Shown piece after piece: positions 1 through 6,769 of a stretch of DNA of 12,119 nt. The notes under the pieces are model-generated. The model saw only the letters and a program-made list of their open reading frames with translations. It had not been told where the DNA came from and did not search any database. How positions within the stretch are numbered: position 1 is the stretch's first letter; every line of letters begins with the position of its first letter. The position numbers and the translations under genes were made by a program. The DNA comes from an uncultured bacterium (GTDB lineage: Bacteria > Bacillota > Clostridia > Oscillospirales > Oscillospiraceae), in contig CAJMLC010000047.1 of assembly GCA_905214155.1 (NCBI GenBank), positions 1-12,119 on the forward strand, written 5' to 3'.

Positions 1-24
1 CATCCATCTGTTTACAGAGGGATG
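1..24. repeat. Imperfect 24-bp palindrome at the left edge
   Basis: The arms CATCCATCTGT (1-11) and ACAGAGGGATG (14-24) pair with a single mismatch (positions 6 and 19). As RNA it would be a 10-position stem with a TTTA loop. It lies two bases before a second, perfect palindrome. It could be an operator, a hairpin in the leader of a gene to the left, or part of a terminator. The window edge prevents a decision. Confidence 0.5.
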
Positions 25-26
25 TG

Positions 27-46
27 CGAAAGGCGCGCGCCTTTCG
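27..46. repeat. Perfect 20-bp palindrome
   Basis: The half-site CGAAAGGCGC (27-36) is followed directly by its exact reverse complement GCGCCTTTCG (37-46). As RNA it gives an 8-bp stem with a GCGC loop. No U-run follows directly on either strand, so it is not a typical intrinsic terminator. It lies just downstream of a possible minus-strand promoter (58-85), where a repressor operator or a leader hairpin would be expected. That role is inference. Confidence 0.55.
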
Positions 47-57
47 TGTATGATTTG

Positions 58-85
58 ATTTTATCATGTTTTTTGTAAAAATCAA
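58..85 (-). promoter_or_regulatory. Possible sigma-A promoter reading off the left edge
   Basis: On the minus strand there is a -35-like TTGATT (80-85) and a -10-like TAAAAT (58-63) with a 16-bp spacer in an AT-rich patch. Transcription would start near position 51, just before the palindrome at 27-46. It lies downstream of the Pho operon terminator, so it would serve a separate gene left of the window. The match is moderate and the target gene is not visible. Confidence 0.35.
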
Positions 86-134
86 CCGTCATGCCGGAAA
101 AAAATCGGGCCGTGTGCCGCTTTTTCTTCCGCCG

Positions 135-169
135 AAAAAAACTCCGGCCCCCTCATCCGAGGGGGCCGG
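135..169 (-). terminator. Intrinsic terminator of the pst-pho operon
   Basis: A perfect 11-bp GC-rich stem (CCGGCCCCCTC at 144-154 and GAGGGGGCCGG at 159-169) has a 4-base loop. On the minus strand it is followed by a run of seven T (141-135). It begins 10 bases past the phoR stop codon and should end the phosphate operon transcript. Confidence 0.9.
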
Positions 170-178
170 TCTTTTCCG

Positions 179-1831
179 TTATTCCGGGAACGACACCGTG
201 ATCGTCGTCCCCTTTCCGACCTCGCTCACCAGCGCGATCTCGCCATGGTGATAGGCCACGGCGTGCTTCACGATGGACAATCCGAGCCCCGTTCCGCCGG
301 ACGCCTTGGAATGGCTCTTATCCACGCGGTAAAACCGCTCAAAGATGCGGCTCTGGTGCTCCGGCGCGATGCCGATCCCTGTGTCTGTCACGCGGATGCT
401 GGCCTTCCCGTCCGCCTCGTCCACCTGGACGCGGACGCTGCCGCCCTCGCGGTTGTATTTCACCGCGTTGTCGCACAGGTTGTAGATCGTCTCATAGAGC
501 AGCCGCCGCACGCCGTTGATCTGCACGCTCTTGCCTTCGACGCTGATGGTGACGTTCCGCGCCTCGGCCGCGCCCTGCAGATCCTGCGCCGCCTCCTTCG
601 CGACGGACAGCAGATCGACCGACTCGCGCGGCATCTCGTCACCCTCGTCCAGCTGGCTCAGGCGGATGATGTCGCCGATCAGCGTCACGAGGCGCTGCGC
701 CTCGGCCCGGATGTGCCCGACGAACCGCGGCGCGTCCTCCTGCTTGACCATCCCGCTCTCGAGCAGCTCCGCGCTGCCGATGATGCCCTGCAGCGGCGTT
801 TTCAGCTCGTGCGAGACGTTCGCAGTAAATTCGCGCCGGCTCTGCTCGGCGTTCTCATGCTCCGTGATGTCGAAGGCCAGCAGCGCCGCGCCGCGCTGCT
901 CGCCCGCCGTGTCGATCCGGCTGATGTCAAACTGCCAGATCCGTCCCGCGCGCTCCGCCCGCAGCTCGCTGTGCCCCTCGCTCATCGCCGCGGCGATCGC
1001 GCTGTCCAGCTCCCGGCTCCGGTCCACGACGAGGAAATCCTGCCCCACGCAGCCCGCATCCACGCCGAACAGACGCTGCGCCGCCGGGTTGATGCTGAGC
1101 ACATAGCCCCGCTCGTCCAGCAGCACGAGCCCCTCGCGGAGGCTCCCGGTGATCTGGGCAAATTCGTCGGTCTTGCGCTTCAGCTCGCGCACCTGCGCAT
1201 TGATCTGCCCGCTCTGGCGGCTGATGCGGCCCAGCAGCGGAGACAGCTCTTCATACGCGTCGTTTTCGAGCGGATGATCGAGGTCGAGATTGTTCAGCGG
1301 CTCGACGATCCGGCGCGACAGGCGTCGGGCAAAGATGGCCGACAGCACCAGCGCCGCGATCAGCACCACGAGGATCGGCTGCAGCATACCGAGCAGCAGC
1401 ACGCCGACCGTCGCGTGGCTCCGCGAGATGCGGAGCACCGTCCCGTCAGAAAGGCGCTTCGCGCAGTACATCGTCTTTTCCAGAAACGTCGTGGAATAGC
1501 GGACGCTCTCGCCCGTGCCGTTCTCCATCGCCTGCTGCACCTCGGCGCGCCCGCCGTGGTTTTCCAGAGACTCGGCGTCGGCGTCCGTGTCATAGAGAAC
1601 GGTGCCGTCGGCGTCGATCCACGTCAGGCGGTAGCGCCGGGTGTCGACGCGCTGCAGCCCCGTCTCGCCGCCGTCTTCGACCATGATGGCCGCAAGGCCC
1701 AGCTCGTCCTGCAGCTGCTGCTCCTGCACGCCGCCGAAATATTCATAGAGGCAGCCCATGATGATGACCAGACTGGCCAGCAGCACCGCCCCCGCGATCA
1801 GCACGATGGACCGGAAGATCTTTTTGGTCAT
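179..1831 (-). CDS. phoR: PhoR-type phosphate-sensing sensor histidine kinase
   Basis: This 550-residue membrane histidine kinase should phosphorylate the PhoB-type regulator encoded just upstream when phosphate is low. Residues 7-30 form the first membrane segment, about 31-142 an extracytoplasmic domain and 143-168 the second membrane segment. A PAS-like segment spans about 225-325. The phospho-acceptor is His341 in the motif VSHELKTPL. The ATPase domain shows the N box LCDNAVKYN (Asn455), the G1 box DTGIGI (483-488), the F box FERFYRVDKS and the G2 box GTGLGLS. The ATG at 1831 is chosen because it overlaps the phoB stop as ATGA, has GGGAGG seven bases upstream, and starts just before the membrane segment. 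A longer frame to 1993 only reads across phoB. It is the last gene of the operon. Assignment as PhoR rests on context as well as domain order. Confidence 0.93.
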   Translation of the reverse strand: MTKKIFRSIVLIAGAVLLASLVIIMGCLYEYFGGVQEQQLQDELGLAAIMVEDGGETGLQRVDTRRYRLTWIDADGTVLYDTDADAESLENHGGRAEVQQAMENGTGESVRYSTTFLEKTMYCAKRLSDGTVLRISRSHATVGVLLLGMLQPILVVLIAALVLSAIFARRLSRRIVEPLNNLDLDHPLENDAYEELSPLLGRISRQSGQINAQVRELKRKTDEFAQITGSLREGLVLLDERGYVLSINPAAQRLFGVDAGCVGQDFLVVDRSRELDSAIAAAMSEGHSELRAERAGRIWQFDISRIDTAGEQRGAALLAFDITEHENAEQSRREFTANVSHELKTPLQGIIGSAELLESGMVKQEDAPRFVGHIRAEAQRLVTLIGDIIRLSQLDEGDEMPRESVDLLSVAKEAAQDLQGAAEARNVTISVEGKSVQINGVRRLLYETIYNLCDNAVKYNREGGSVRVQVDEADGKASIRVTDTGIGIAPEHQSRIFERFYRVDKSHSKASGGTGLGLSIVKHAVAYHHGEIALVSEVGKGTTITVSFPE

Positions 1832-2505
1832 GTCCGCGCCTCCCATCGGTAGCCGACGTTGCGGACCGTCTCGATCCGCTCGCCATAGATCCCGAGCTTC
1901 TGCCGGAGCGTCCGGATATGCATGTCGACGGTCCGTGTCTCTCCGCAGTAGTCCGTGCCCCAGACCTGCTCCATCAGCTTCTCGCGCGTCCACGCGACGC
2001 CCGGATGCGACAAAAAGAGTTTCAGCAGCTCAAATTCCTTGTATGTAAGCTCCACGCGCGCGCCGTCGGCCGACACGGTGTGCTCATCCAGATTGACAAA
2101 CAGGCCGCCCGTTTTCAGCAGGTGTTCGACGGCCTTCGGCTGGACGCGGCGGAGCACGGCCTTGACACAGGAGACCAGCTCCATGACGCCGAACGGCTTC
2201 GTCAGGTAATAGTCCGCGCCGAGGTCGAGGCCCTGAATTTTATCATATTCCGTGCCGCGGGCCGTCGCCATGACGACGGGGATCGCGGCCATGCGCGCGT
2301 CTGCGCGGATGCGGCGCAGCAGCTCGATGCCGTCGATCCCCGGCAGCATCACGTCGAGCACGACCAGCTCCGGCAGCGCCGCACCCTGCAAGGCATCCCA
2401 GAAGGACGTGCCATCCTCGAAGCCGCGCGCTTGAAATCCCGTGGACTGTAAGGCGTATACCTCGATGTCGCGGATGCTGGCGTCATCCTCCACGCACCAG
2501 ATCAT
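1828..2505 (-). CDS. phoB: PhoB/PhoP-family phosphate response regulator
   Basis: This 225-residue OmpR/PhoB-family transcription factor has a receiver domain (1-120) and a C-terminal winged helix (about 130-225). The acidic pair is Asp7-Asp8, the phospho-acceptor is Asp51 (VVLDVMLP), and the switch residues are Thr81 and Lys103 (LTKPF). The DNA-binding part shows LTYKEFELL, VWGTDYCGETRTVDMHIRTL and the wing VRNVGYRW. Its first residues MIWCVEDD form the first beta strand. The ATG at 2505 has AGGAGGG just upstream and overlaps the phoU stop as ATGA, and its own stop overlaps phoR the same way. It should be phosphorylated by PhoR and bind the repeats upstream of pstS. Gram-positive homologues are also called PhoP. 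The recognition helix resembles the PhoB type, but regulon membership is inferred. Confidence 0.92.
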   Translation of the reverse strand: MIWCVEDDASIRDIEVYALQSTGFQARGFEDGTSFWDALQGAALPELVVLDVMLPGIDGIELLRRIRADARMAAIPVVMATARGTEYDKIQGLDLGADYYLTKPFGVMELVSCVKAVLRRVQPKAVEHLLKTGGLFVNLDEHTVSADGARVELTYKEFELLKLFLSHPGVAWTREKLMEQVWGTDYCGETRTVDMHIRTLRQKLGIYGERIETVRNVGYRWEART

Positions 2506-3155
2506 GCGTCTCCCTCCTTGTGCACACCGGTCACAGAGAAGATCACCCATTCGGCAATGTTCGTCGCGTGGTCCCCGATGCGCTCAAAATATTTTGCAAT
2601 CATCAGCAGGTCCAGTGCGTACTCGCCGTCAGACGGCTCCGCCGCGATCTTCTCAATCAACCGATGCTTCACCTGATCGAAATAGGCGTCGACGGTATCG
2701 TCGTCCCGGACAACCTGCTCTGCTAACAGTATATCACGTTTTACGAAAGCATCAACACTATCTGTCACCATTTTTATCGTTGCCCGCGCCATTTCACGCA
2801 TGAGTTCGCTGTCCTCCGGGCCGCGGCCGGCCAGGAACGTGACGATCTCGGCGATGTCCTCGGCCTGGTCGCCGATGCGCTCCATATCCGTGATCATCTT
2901 CAGCGCCGCCGAGATCTGCCGCAGGTCGCGCGCGACCGGCTGCTGCTGCAGCAGCAGCTTCAGGCAGAGCGACTCAATATCCCGCTCCTTGCGGTCGATC
3001 TCCGCGTCCAGCGGCTCCACCTGCCGGGCCAGCTTCACGTCGCCGTCCTCCATCGCCTTGGCCGCCAGCGCGATCACCTCTTCGCACCGCGCGCCCATCT
3101 CGATCATCTCCCGATTCAGCAGCGCCAGCTGCTCATCAAACCGGCTTCTCATCAT
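2502..3155 (-). CDS. phoU: Phosphate signalling complex protein PhoU
   Basis: This 217-residue soluble all-helical protein is made of two repeated PhoU domains. Each carries the characteristic metal-binding helix: DMERIGDQAEDIAE at about 90-103 and YFERIGDHATNIAE at about 189-202. PhoU damps PhoR signalling when phosphate is plentiful and limits Pst uptake, by contacting PstB and PhoR at the membrane (family knowledge). Length is normal for the family. Two ATG codons are adjacent (3155 and 3152). The first makes an ATGA overlap with the pstB stop and has GGGGAGG five bases upstream, so it is listed; the second is equally possible. The stop overlaps the phoB start. Confidence 0.95.
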   Translation of the reverse strand: MMRSRFDEQLALLNREMIEMGARCEEVIALAAKAMEDGDVKLARQVEPLDAEIDRKERDIESLCLKLLLQQQPVARDLRQISAALKMITDMERIGDQAEDIAEIVTFLAGRGPEDSELMREMARATIKMVTDSVDAFVKRDILLAEQVVRDDDTVDAYFDQVKHRLIEKIAAEPSDGEYALDLLMIAKYFERIGDHATNIAEWVIFSVTGVHKEGDA

Positions 3156-3907
3156 CCAAACCTCCCCGTGATATAGTCCTCGGTCTTCTTCTCGCGCGGC
3201 TGGGAGAACATCTGCTCCGTCCCGCCGTACTCGATCAGCTCGCCGAGCAGGAAAAACGCCGTGTTGTCCGAGATCCGGACGGCCTGCTGCATATTGTGCG
3301 TGACGATGACGATGGTATATTGCTCCTTGAGCTGCATCGCCAGCTCCTCGATCTTCGACGTGGAGATGGGGTCGAGCGCGCTCGTCGGCTCGTCCATCAG
3401 CAGCACCTCCGGCTCCACGGCCAGCGCCCGCGCGATGCAGAGCCGCTGCTGCTGTCCGCCGGAGAGGCCAAGGGCGTTCTTTTTCAGCCGGTCCTTGACC
3501 TCGTCCCAGATGGCCGCGCCGCGGAGCGACCGTTCGACGATCTCGTCGAGCTTCGCCCGGTTCCGGACACCGTGCGTGCGCGGGCCGTAGGCGATGTTGT
3601 CATAGATGCTCATCGGGAAGGGATTCGGCTTCTGGAAGACCATGCCGATCTGCCGCCGCAGGTCGTTCACGTCCGTGCCGGGCGCGTAGATGTTCTGCCC
3701 GTGGAAGGCCACGCTCCCGGTGATCTTCACGCCGGGCACCAGATCGTTCATCCGGTCGAGCGTCTTGAGGAATGTCGACTTGCCGCAGCCGCTCGGCCCG
3801 ATGAGGGCCGTGATGCTCTTTTCGGGGATGTCCATGCAGATATTGGTCAGCGCCTGATGGCTGCCGTACCAGAGGTTCAAATCATTGACGGAAATGATAC
3901 TGTTCAT
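3152..3907 (-). CDS. pstB: Phosphate ABC transporter ATP-binding protein PstB
   Basis: This 251-residue ABC ATPase powers the high-affinity phosphate importer. It shows Walker A GPSGCGKST (37-45), the Q-loop with the PstB-typical FQKPNPFPMSIYDN (91-104), signature LSGGQQQR (148-155), Walker B VLLMDEPTSALDP (168-180) and the H-loop histidine (204, VTHNMQQA). The C-terminus has the family-typical EQMFSQPREKKTEDYITGRFG. The ATG at 3907 overlaps the pstA stop as ATGA and has GGAGGAAG inside the end of pstA. An open extension to 4336 is the pstA shadow frame and is not used. It acts on the cytoplasmic face as a dimer beneath PstC and PstA. Confidence 0.97.
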   Translation of the reverse strand: MNSIISVNDLNLWYGSHQALTNICMDIPEKSITALIGPSGCGKSTFLKTLDRMNDLVPGVKITGSVAFHGQNIYAPGTDVNDLRRQIGMVFQKPNPFPMSIYDNIAYGPRTHGVRNRAKLDEIVERSLRGAAIWDEVKDRLKKNALGLSGGQQQRLCIARALAVEPEVLLMDEPTSALDPISTSKIEELAMQLKEQYTIVIVTHNMQQAVRISDNTAFFLLGELIEYGGTEQMFSQPREKKTEDYITGRFG

Positions 3908-4755
3908 AGTGCGTTCTTCCTCCTGAAATAGCGGGATACGAGGCTTGCCGCCAGATTGATGAGCAGCGCGAGCACCATCAGGATGGCCGCGATGGCAAAG
4001 GCCACGCCGAACTCGCCCTGCTCCTTCGCGTAGACGTAGAGGGCGACCGTCAGCGTTGCGCCCGCGCTGTGCAGGCCACGCCAGATGCCGTTCAGCGCGT
4101 GGGCAAAGCCCGCCGTGAACAGCAGCGCCGCCGACTCGCCGAGGATGCGCCCGATGGAGAGGATGCAGCCCGTGATCACGCCGTCGACGCAGCCGGGCAT
4201 GACGACCGTGCGGATCACGCGCCATTTGCCCGCGCCGAGGCCGAACGCGCCCTCGCGATAGCTCTGCGGCACGGTCTTCAGGCTCTCCTGCGTCGTGCGC
4301 ATGATGGTCGGCAGATTCATGATCGTCAGCGTCCATGCGCCTGCGATCAGCGATGTGCCGTTCTTGCAGAAGATCAGCATGCCGACAAGGCCGTAGATGA
4401 TGGACGGGATGCCGGAGAGCGTCTCCGCCGCGTACTCGATCGCCGCGACGAGCTTTTTGTTCGCCGCGTATTCATTTAAGTAGATGGCCGCGCACACGCC
4501 GAGCGGCAGCACGAAGAGGATCGTCGCCATCACGAGATAGAGCGTGTTCAGGATGTCCGGCAGGATGCCGATGCGCTCTTCCAGATAGCTCGGCGCGGTG
4601 GACAGCAGCTCCCAGCTGATGTTCGGCACGCCCTTCCAGAGCACGTATCCGATGAGGAACAGCACAAGCGCCGCCGTCAGGCCGGCGGAAAGGTACATCA
4701 GGGCCCGCATCGTGCCGGTATAGATCCGCCGCCGGAGCGGTAATTTCTTCTGCAT
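3904..4755 (-). CDS. pstA: Phosphate ABC transporter permease PstA
   Basis: This 283-residue inner-membrane permease pairs with PstC to form the phosphate channel. An N-terminal membrane segment (about 19-40) is followed by the transport domain, with segments near 68-93, 112-131, 135-152, 193-215 and 250-275. The GIPSIIYGLVGML motif (115-127) matches the PstA/PstC family. The EAA-type loop that contacts PstB lies at about 166-189 (YREGAFGLGAGKWRVI). The start at 4755 has AAAGGAG seven bases upstream. The ribosome binding site overlaps the pstC stop codon and only one base separates the genes, so translation is probably coupled. Confidence 0.96.
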   Translation of the reverse strand: MQKKLPLRRRIYTGTMRALMYLSAGLTAALVLFLIGYVLWKGVPNISWELLSTAPSYLEERIGILPDILNTLYLVMATILFVLPLGVCAAIYLNEYAANKKLVAAIEYAAETLSGIPSIIYGLVGMLIFCKNGTSLIAGAWTLTIMNLPTIMRTTQESLKTVPQSYREGAFGLGAGKWRVIRTVVMPGCVDGVITGCILSIGRILGESAALLFTAGFAHALNGIWRGLHSAGATLTVALYVYAKEQGEFGVAFAIAAILMVLALLINLAASLVSRYFRRKNAL

Positions 4756-4756
4756 A

Positions 4757-5626
4757 TTATCGCTCCTTTCCGCGCTTCAAGAAGAAGTTCAGCGCCGCAT
4801 TGATGAGCATGATGAACAGGAACAGCACCAGCGCAATGGAGAACAGCGCCTGCCGCTGCAAGCCGCTGGAATAGGACATCTCGCTGGCGACCGCCGTCGT
4901 GAGGAAGCAGACGCTCTGGAACAGGCTCGGCATATTGGCCACATTGCCCGAGACCATCATGACGGCCATGGCCTCGCCGATCGCGCGGCCCACACCGAGC
5001 ACGACCGCCGCGGCAATGCCGCTCTTCGCCGCCGGGACAGACACCTTGAAATACGTCTCGATGGGCGTGGCCCCGAGGGCCAGCGACGCGTCCTCATATT
5101 CGCGCGGCACAGCCTCGAGCGCCGTGACCGAGACTTTGATGATGGACGGCAGGATCATGACCGCGAGGACGATGATCGCGGCCAGCAGGCTCGCGCCGTC
5201 CGACAGGTGGAACACCCTGCGGATGCCGGGCACGAGCACCAGCATACCGACGAGGCCGTACACAACCGACGGGATGCCCGCGAGCAGGCTCACCGCCGTC
5301 TGCATCACGTCCTTTACGCGCTTCGGCGCGCACTTCGCCAGGTACACCGCCGTCAGAAAGCCGACCGGCACGCCGAGCACGATGGCCCCGGCCGTGCCGT
5401 AGACGCTCGTCAGGATGAACGGCAGAATGCCGTACTGCGGCTCTGCCGCCGTGGACGCCCAGGTCTTTCCGAACAGGAAGGGCACCAGGCCGATCTTCCG
5501 GATGGCCGGAATGCCCGAGATCACCAGATAGACCGTGATCACCAGCACGCAGCCGACCGCGACCAGACCAAACAGTAAAAACAGCGCATGGACGACGGTC
5601 TCAACAATATGTTTTCCTCGTTTCAT
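4757..5626 (-). CDS. pstC: Phosphate ABC transporter permease PstC
   Basis: This 289-residue membrane permease is the partner of PstA. The first membrane segment is about 10-36, followed by an extracytoplasmic stretch (about 40-65) and the permease domain with GIPSVVYGLVGML at 117-129. The EAA loop that docks PstB is at about 177-200 (EYEDASLALGATPIETYFKV), and IGEAMAVMMVSGN at 216-228 is typical of PstC. The frame stays open to an ATG at 5650, but the ATG at 5626 is preferred because it has GAGGAAA upstream and because the earlier ATG lies inside the arm of the intergenic hairpin. It is separated from pstS by that hairpin, which probably keeps its expression below that of pstS. Confidence 0.95.
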   Translation of the reverse strand: MKRGKHIVETVVHALFLLFGLVAVGCVLVITVYLVISGIPAIRKIGLVPFLFGKTWASTAAEPQYGILPFILTSVYGTAGAIVLGVPVGFLTAVYLAKCAPKRVKDVMQTAVSLLAGIPSVVYGLVGMLVLVPGIRRVFHLSDGASLLAAIIVLAVMILPSIIKVSVTALEAVPREYEDASLALGATPIETYFKVSVPAAKSGIAAAVVLGVGRAIGEAMAVMMVSGNVANMPSLFQSVCFLTTAVASEMSYSSGLQRQALFSIALVLFLFIMLINAALNFFLKRGKER

Positions 5627-5648
5627 CGCAATTTCCTCACATAGGGCC

Positions 5649-5676
5649 AAAAAGGCGGCTATCCTGCCGCCTTTTT
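5649..5676 (-). terminator. Attenuating hairpin between pstS and pstC
   Basis: A perfect 11-bp stem, AAAAAGGCGGC (5649-5659) with GCCGCCTTTTT (5666-5676), has a 6-base loop. On the minus strand it reads as a GC stem flanked by A and T runs, which is the form of an intrinsic terminator. It sits inside the operon, nine bases after the pstS stop. A leaky terminator or 3'-end stabilising hairpin here would give more PstS than PstCAB, as is usual for binding-protein transporters. Partial read-through is inferred from the lack of another promoter before pstC. Confidence 0.8.
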
Positions 5677-5685
5677 GATTTGCCT

Positions 5686-6606
5686 TTAGTTGACCGCCAC
5701 AGCACCGGCCTTGCCGATGAGCTCTGCCTGCGCCGGATCCAGCGCGTAGTCATAGAACGCCTGTGCCGTTTCGCTCAGGGCCTCGCCGTCCTTCGTGACG
5801 AGGACGAACGGTCTCTGGACCACATAGCTGCCATCCTTGACAGTGTCTTCGCTCGGGGCCACGCCGCCGACGGTCAGGGCCTTGACGGTGTCCTTGACTG
5901 CGGAGAGGGAAGCATAGCCGATGGCATCCGGGTTCTGCGCAACCGTGGCGATCACGTCGCCGGTGGAGGTCAGCTCCTGACGGTACTGGCAAGCATCGCT
6001 GGTACCGGTGATGGACTCGAAGCCGTCGCGCGTGCCGGAGCCGGCTTCACGGCCGATGAGGACGATCTCCGCGTCGCTGCCGCCAACATCCTTCCAGTTG
6101 GTGATCTCGCCGGTGTAGATCTTCGCGATGGTCTCGACGTCGAGGTCAGAGACGGGATTTTCCGGGTTCACAATGATGGCGATGCCGTCGAGGGCCAGGG
6201 TGGTTTCCTTCAGGCCGGAAGCCTTTTCCTCATCCTTCAGGGCGCGGCTGGAGAGTCCAATGTCGCAGCGGCCTTCGCTCACAGCCTGGATGCCGGAGCC
6301 GGAGCCGGTCGGGTTATAGGTGAAGGTCACGTTGGGGTTTTCCGCCATGAAGGATTCGCCCAGGGCGCCGATGACCTTTTCCATCGAGGTGGAGCCGTCG
6401 GTCGCGACGGTGCCGCTCAGTTCCTTGGTGGCCGGGGCCGCATCCTGCTTGGTGTCGGAAGCTGTCGTATCGGTGGCCGCATCCTGCTTGGTGTCTGCCG
6501 CAGAGGTATCCGCAGCGGTATCGTTCGAAGTAGTCTTTGCTGCACAGCCGGCAAACAGAGCCAGCGCGCACGTCAGCGCGAGCAGCAGTGCAATGATCTT
6601 TTTCAT
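5686..6606 (-). CDS. pstS: Phosphate-binding lipoprotein PstS
   Basis: This 306-residue lipoprotein captures phosphate outside the membrane and delivers it to PstC/PstA. The signal peptide MKKIIALLLALTCALALFAG ends in a lipobox with Cys21. A Thr/Asp/Ala-rich linker (about 24-62) contains two 13-residue repeats. The phosphate-binding elements are DGSTSMEKVIG (70-80), PTGSGSGIQAV (99-109), SSRALKDEE (119-127) and GREAGSGTRDGFE (185-197). Length fits Gram-positive PstS. The ATG at 6606 has AAAGGAG nine bases upstream and is the only start that gives a signal peptide; an open extension to 7029 runs through the terminator and cotH. It is the first gene of the operon and should be strongly induced by phosphate limitation. 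Confidence 0.97.
   Translation of the reverse strand: MKKIIALLLALTCALALFAGCAAKTTSNDTAADTSAADTKQDAATDTTASDTKQDAAPATKELSGTVATDGSTSMEKVIGALGESFMAENPNVTFTYNPTGSGSGIQAVSEGRCDIGLSSRALKDEEKASGLKETTLALDGIAIIVNPENPVSDLDVETIAKIYTGEITNWKDVGGSDAEIVLIGREAGSGTRDGFESITGTSDACQYRQELTSTGDVIATVAQNPDAIGYASLSAVKDTVKALTVGGVAPSEDTVKDGSYVVQRPFVLVTKDGEALSETAQAFYDYALDPAQAELIGKAGAVAVN
6436..6495. repeat. Two exact 21-bp direct repeats in the pstS linker
   Basis: The same 21 bases occur at 6436-6456 and 6475-6495, giving a 39-bp period that is a multiple of three. They encode two copies of the peptide (A/S)DTKQDAA in the linker between the lipid anchor and the binding domain of PstS. Such a repeat can change copy number by slippage without breaking the frame. 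Confidence 0.85.
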
Positions 6607-6658
6607 TTTTTGTTTCTCCTTTGATTTTAATGTTCTCGACTTCCTGTCTACGGTTATG

Positions 6659-6714
6659 AGGATACTGCCCGCACGTAAAATGCAAAAGCGCCGCTTTGTA
6701 AAATCGGCGTAAAA
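6659..6714 (-). promoter_or_regulatory. Candidate Pho box and promoter of the pst operon
   Basis: On the minus strand four TTTTRCR heptamers occur: TTTTACG (6714-6708), TTTTACA (6703-6697), TTTTGCA (6687-6681) and TTTTACG (6680-6674). The first two are exactly 11 bases apart, matching the TTWACA-like direct repeats spaced by five bases that Gram-positive PhoP binds. A -10-like TATCCT is at 6664-6659, with a weak -35 (TTTGCA, 16-bp spacer) overlapped by the repeats. A start near 6652 leaves a leader of about 45 bases. The array partly overlaps the U-tract of the upstream cotH terminator. Confidence 0.5.
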
Positions 6715-6744
6715 AGGCAGCCCCTCCCGAAGAAGGGGCCGCCT
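6711..6744 (-). terminator. Intrinsic terminator after cotH
   Basis: Arms at 6715-6725 and 6734-6744 form an 11-bp stem with one G-U wobble in the minus-strand RNA, and the stem is followed by five T (6715-6711). It lies 25 bases after the cotH stop and separates that unit from the pst promoter. Confidence 0.88.
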
Positions 6745-6769
6745 GTATGCAGTTCGGCACAAAACGCGC

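Noticed and set aside
66..251. Small plus-strand open frame of 61 codons near the left edge
   Set aside because: It runs through the Pho operon terminator and into the end of phoR, with no ribosome binding site and no plausible product.
245..1852. Plus-strand open frame of 535 codons antisense to phoR
   Set aside because: It mirrors the codon pattern of phoR in a GC-rich genome; it is rich in Arg, Ala, Asp and His and has no recognisable domain. The minus frame has all kinase motifs.
3908..4336. Long N-terminal extension of pstB
   Set aside because: It overlaps pstA in another frame, has no homology to PstB, and the ATG at 3907 has a ribosome binding site and an ATGA junction.
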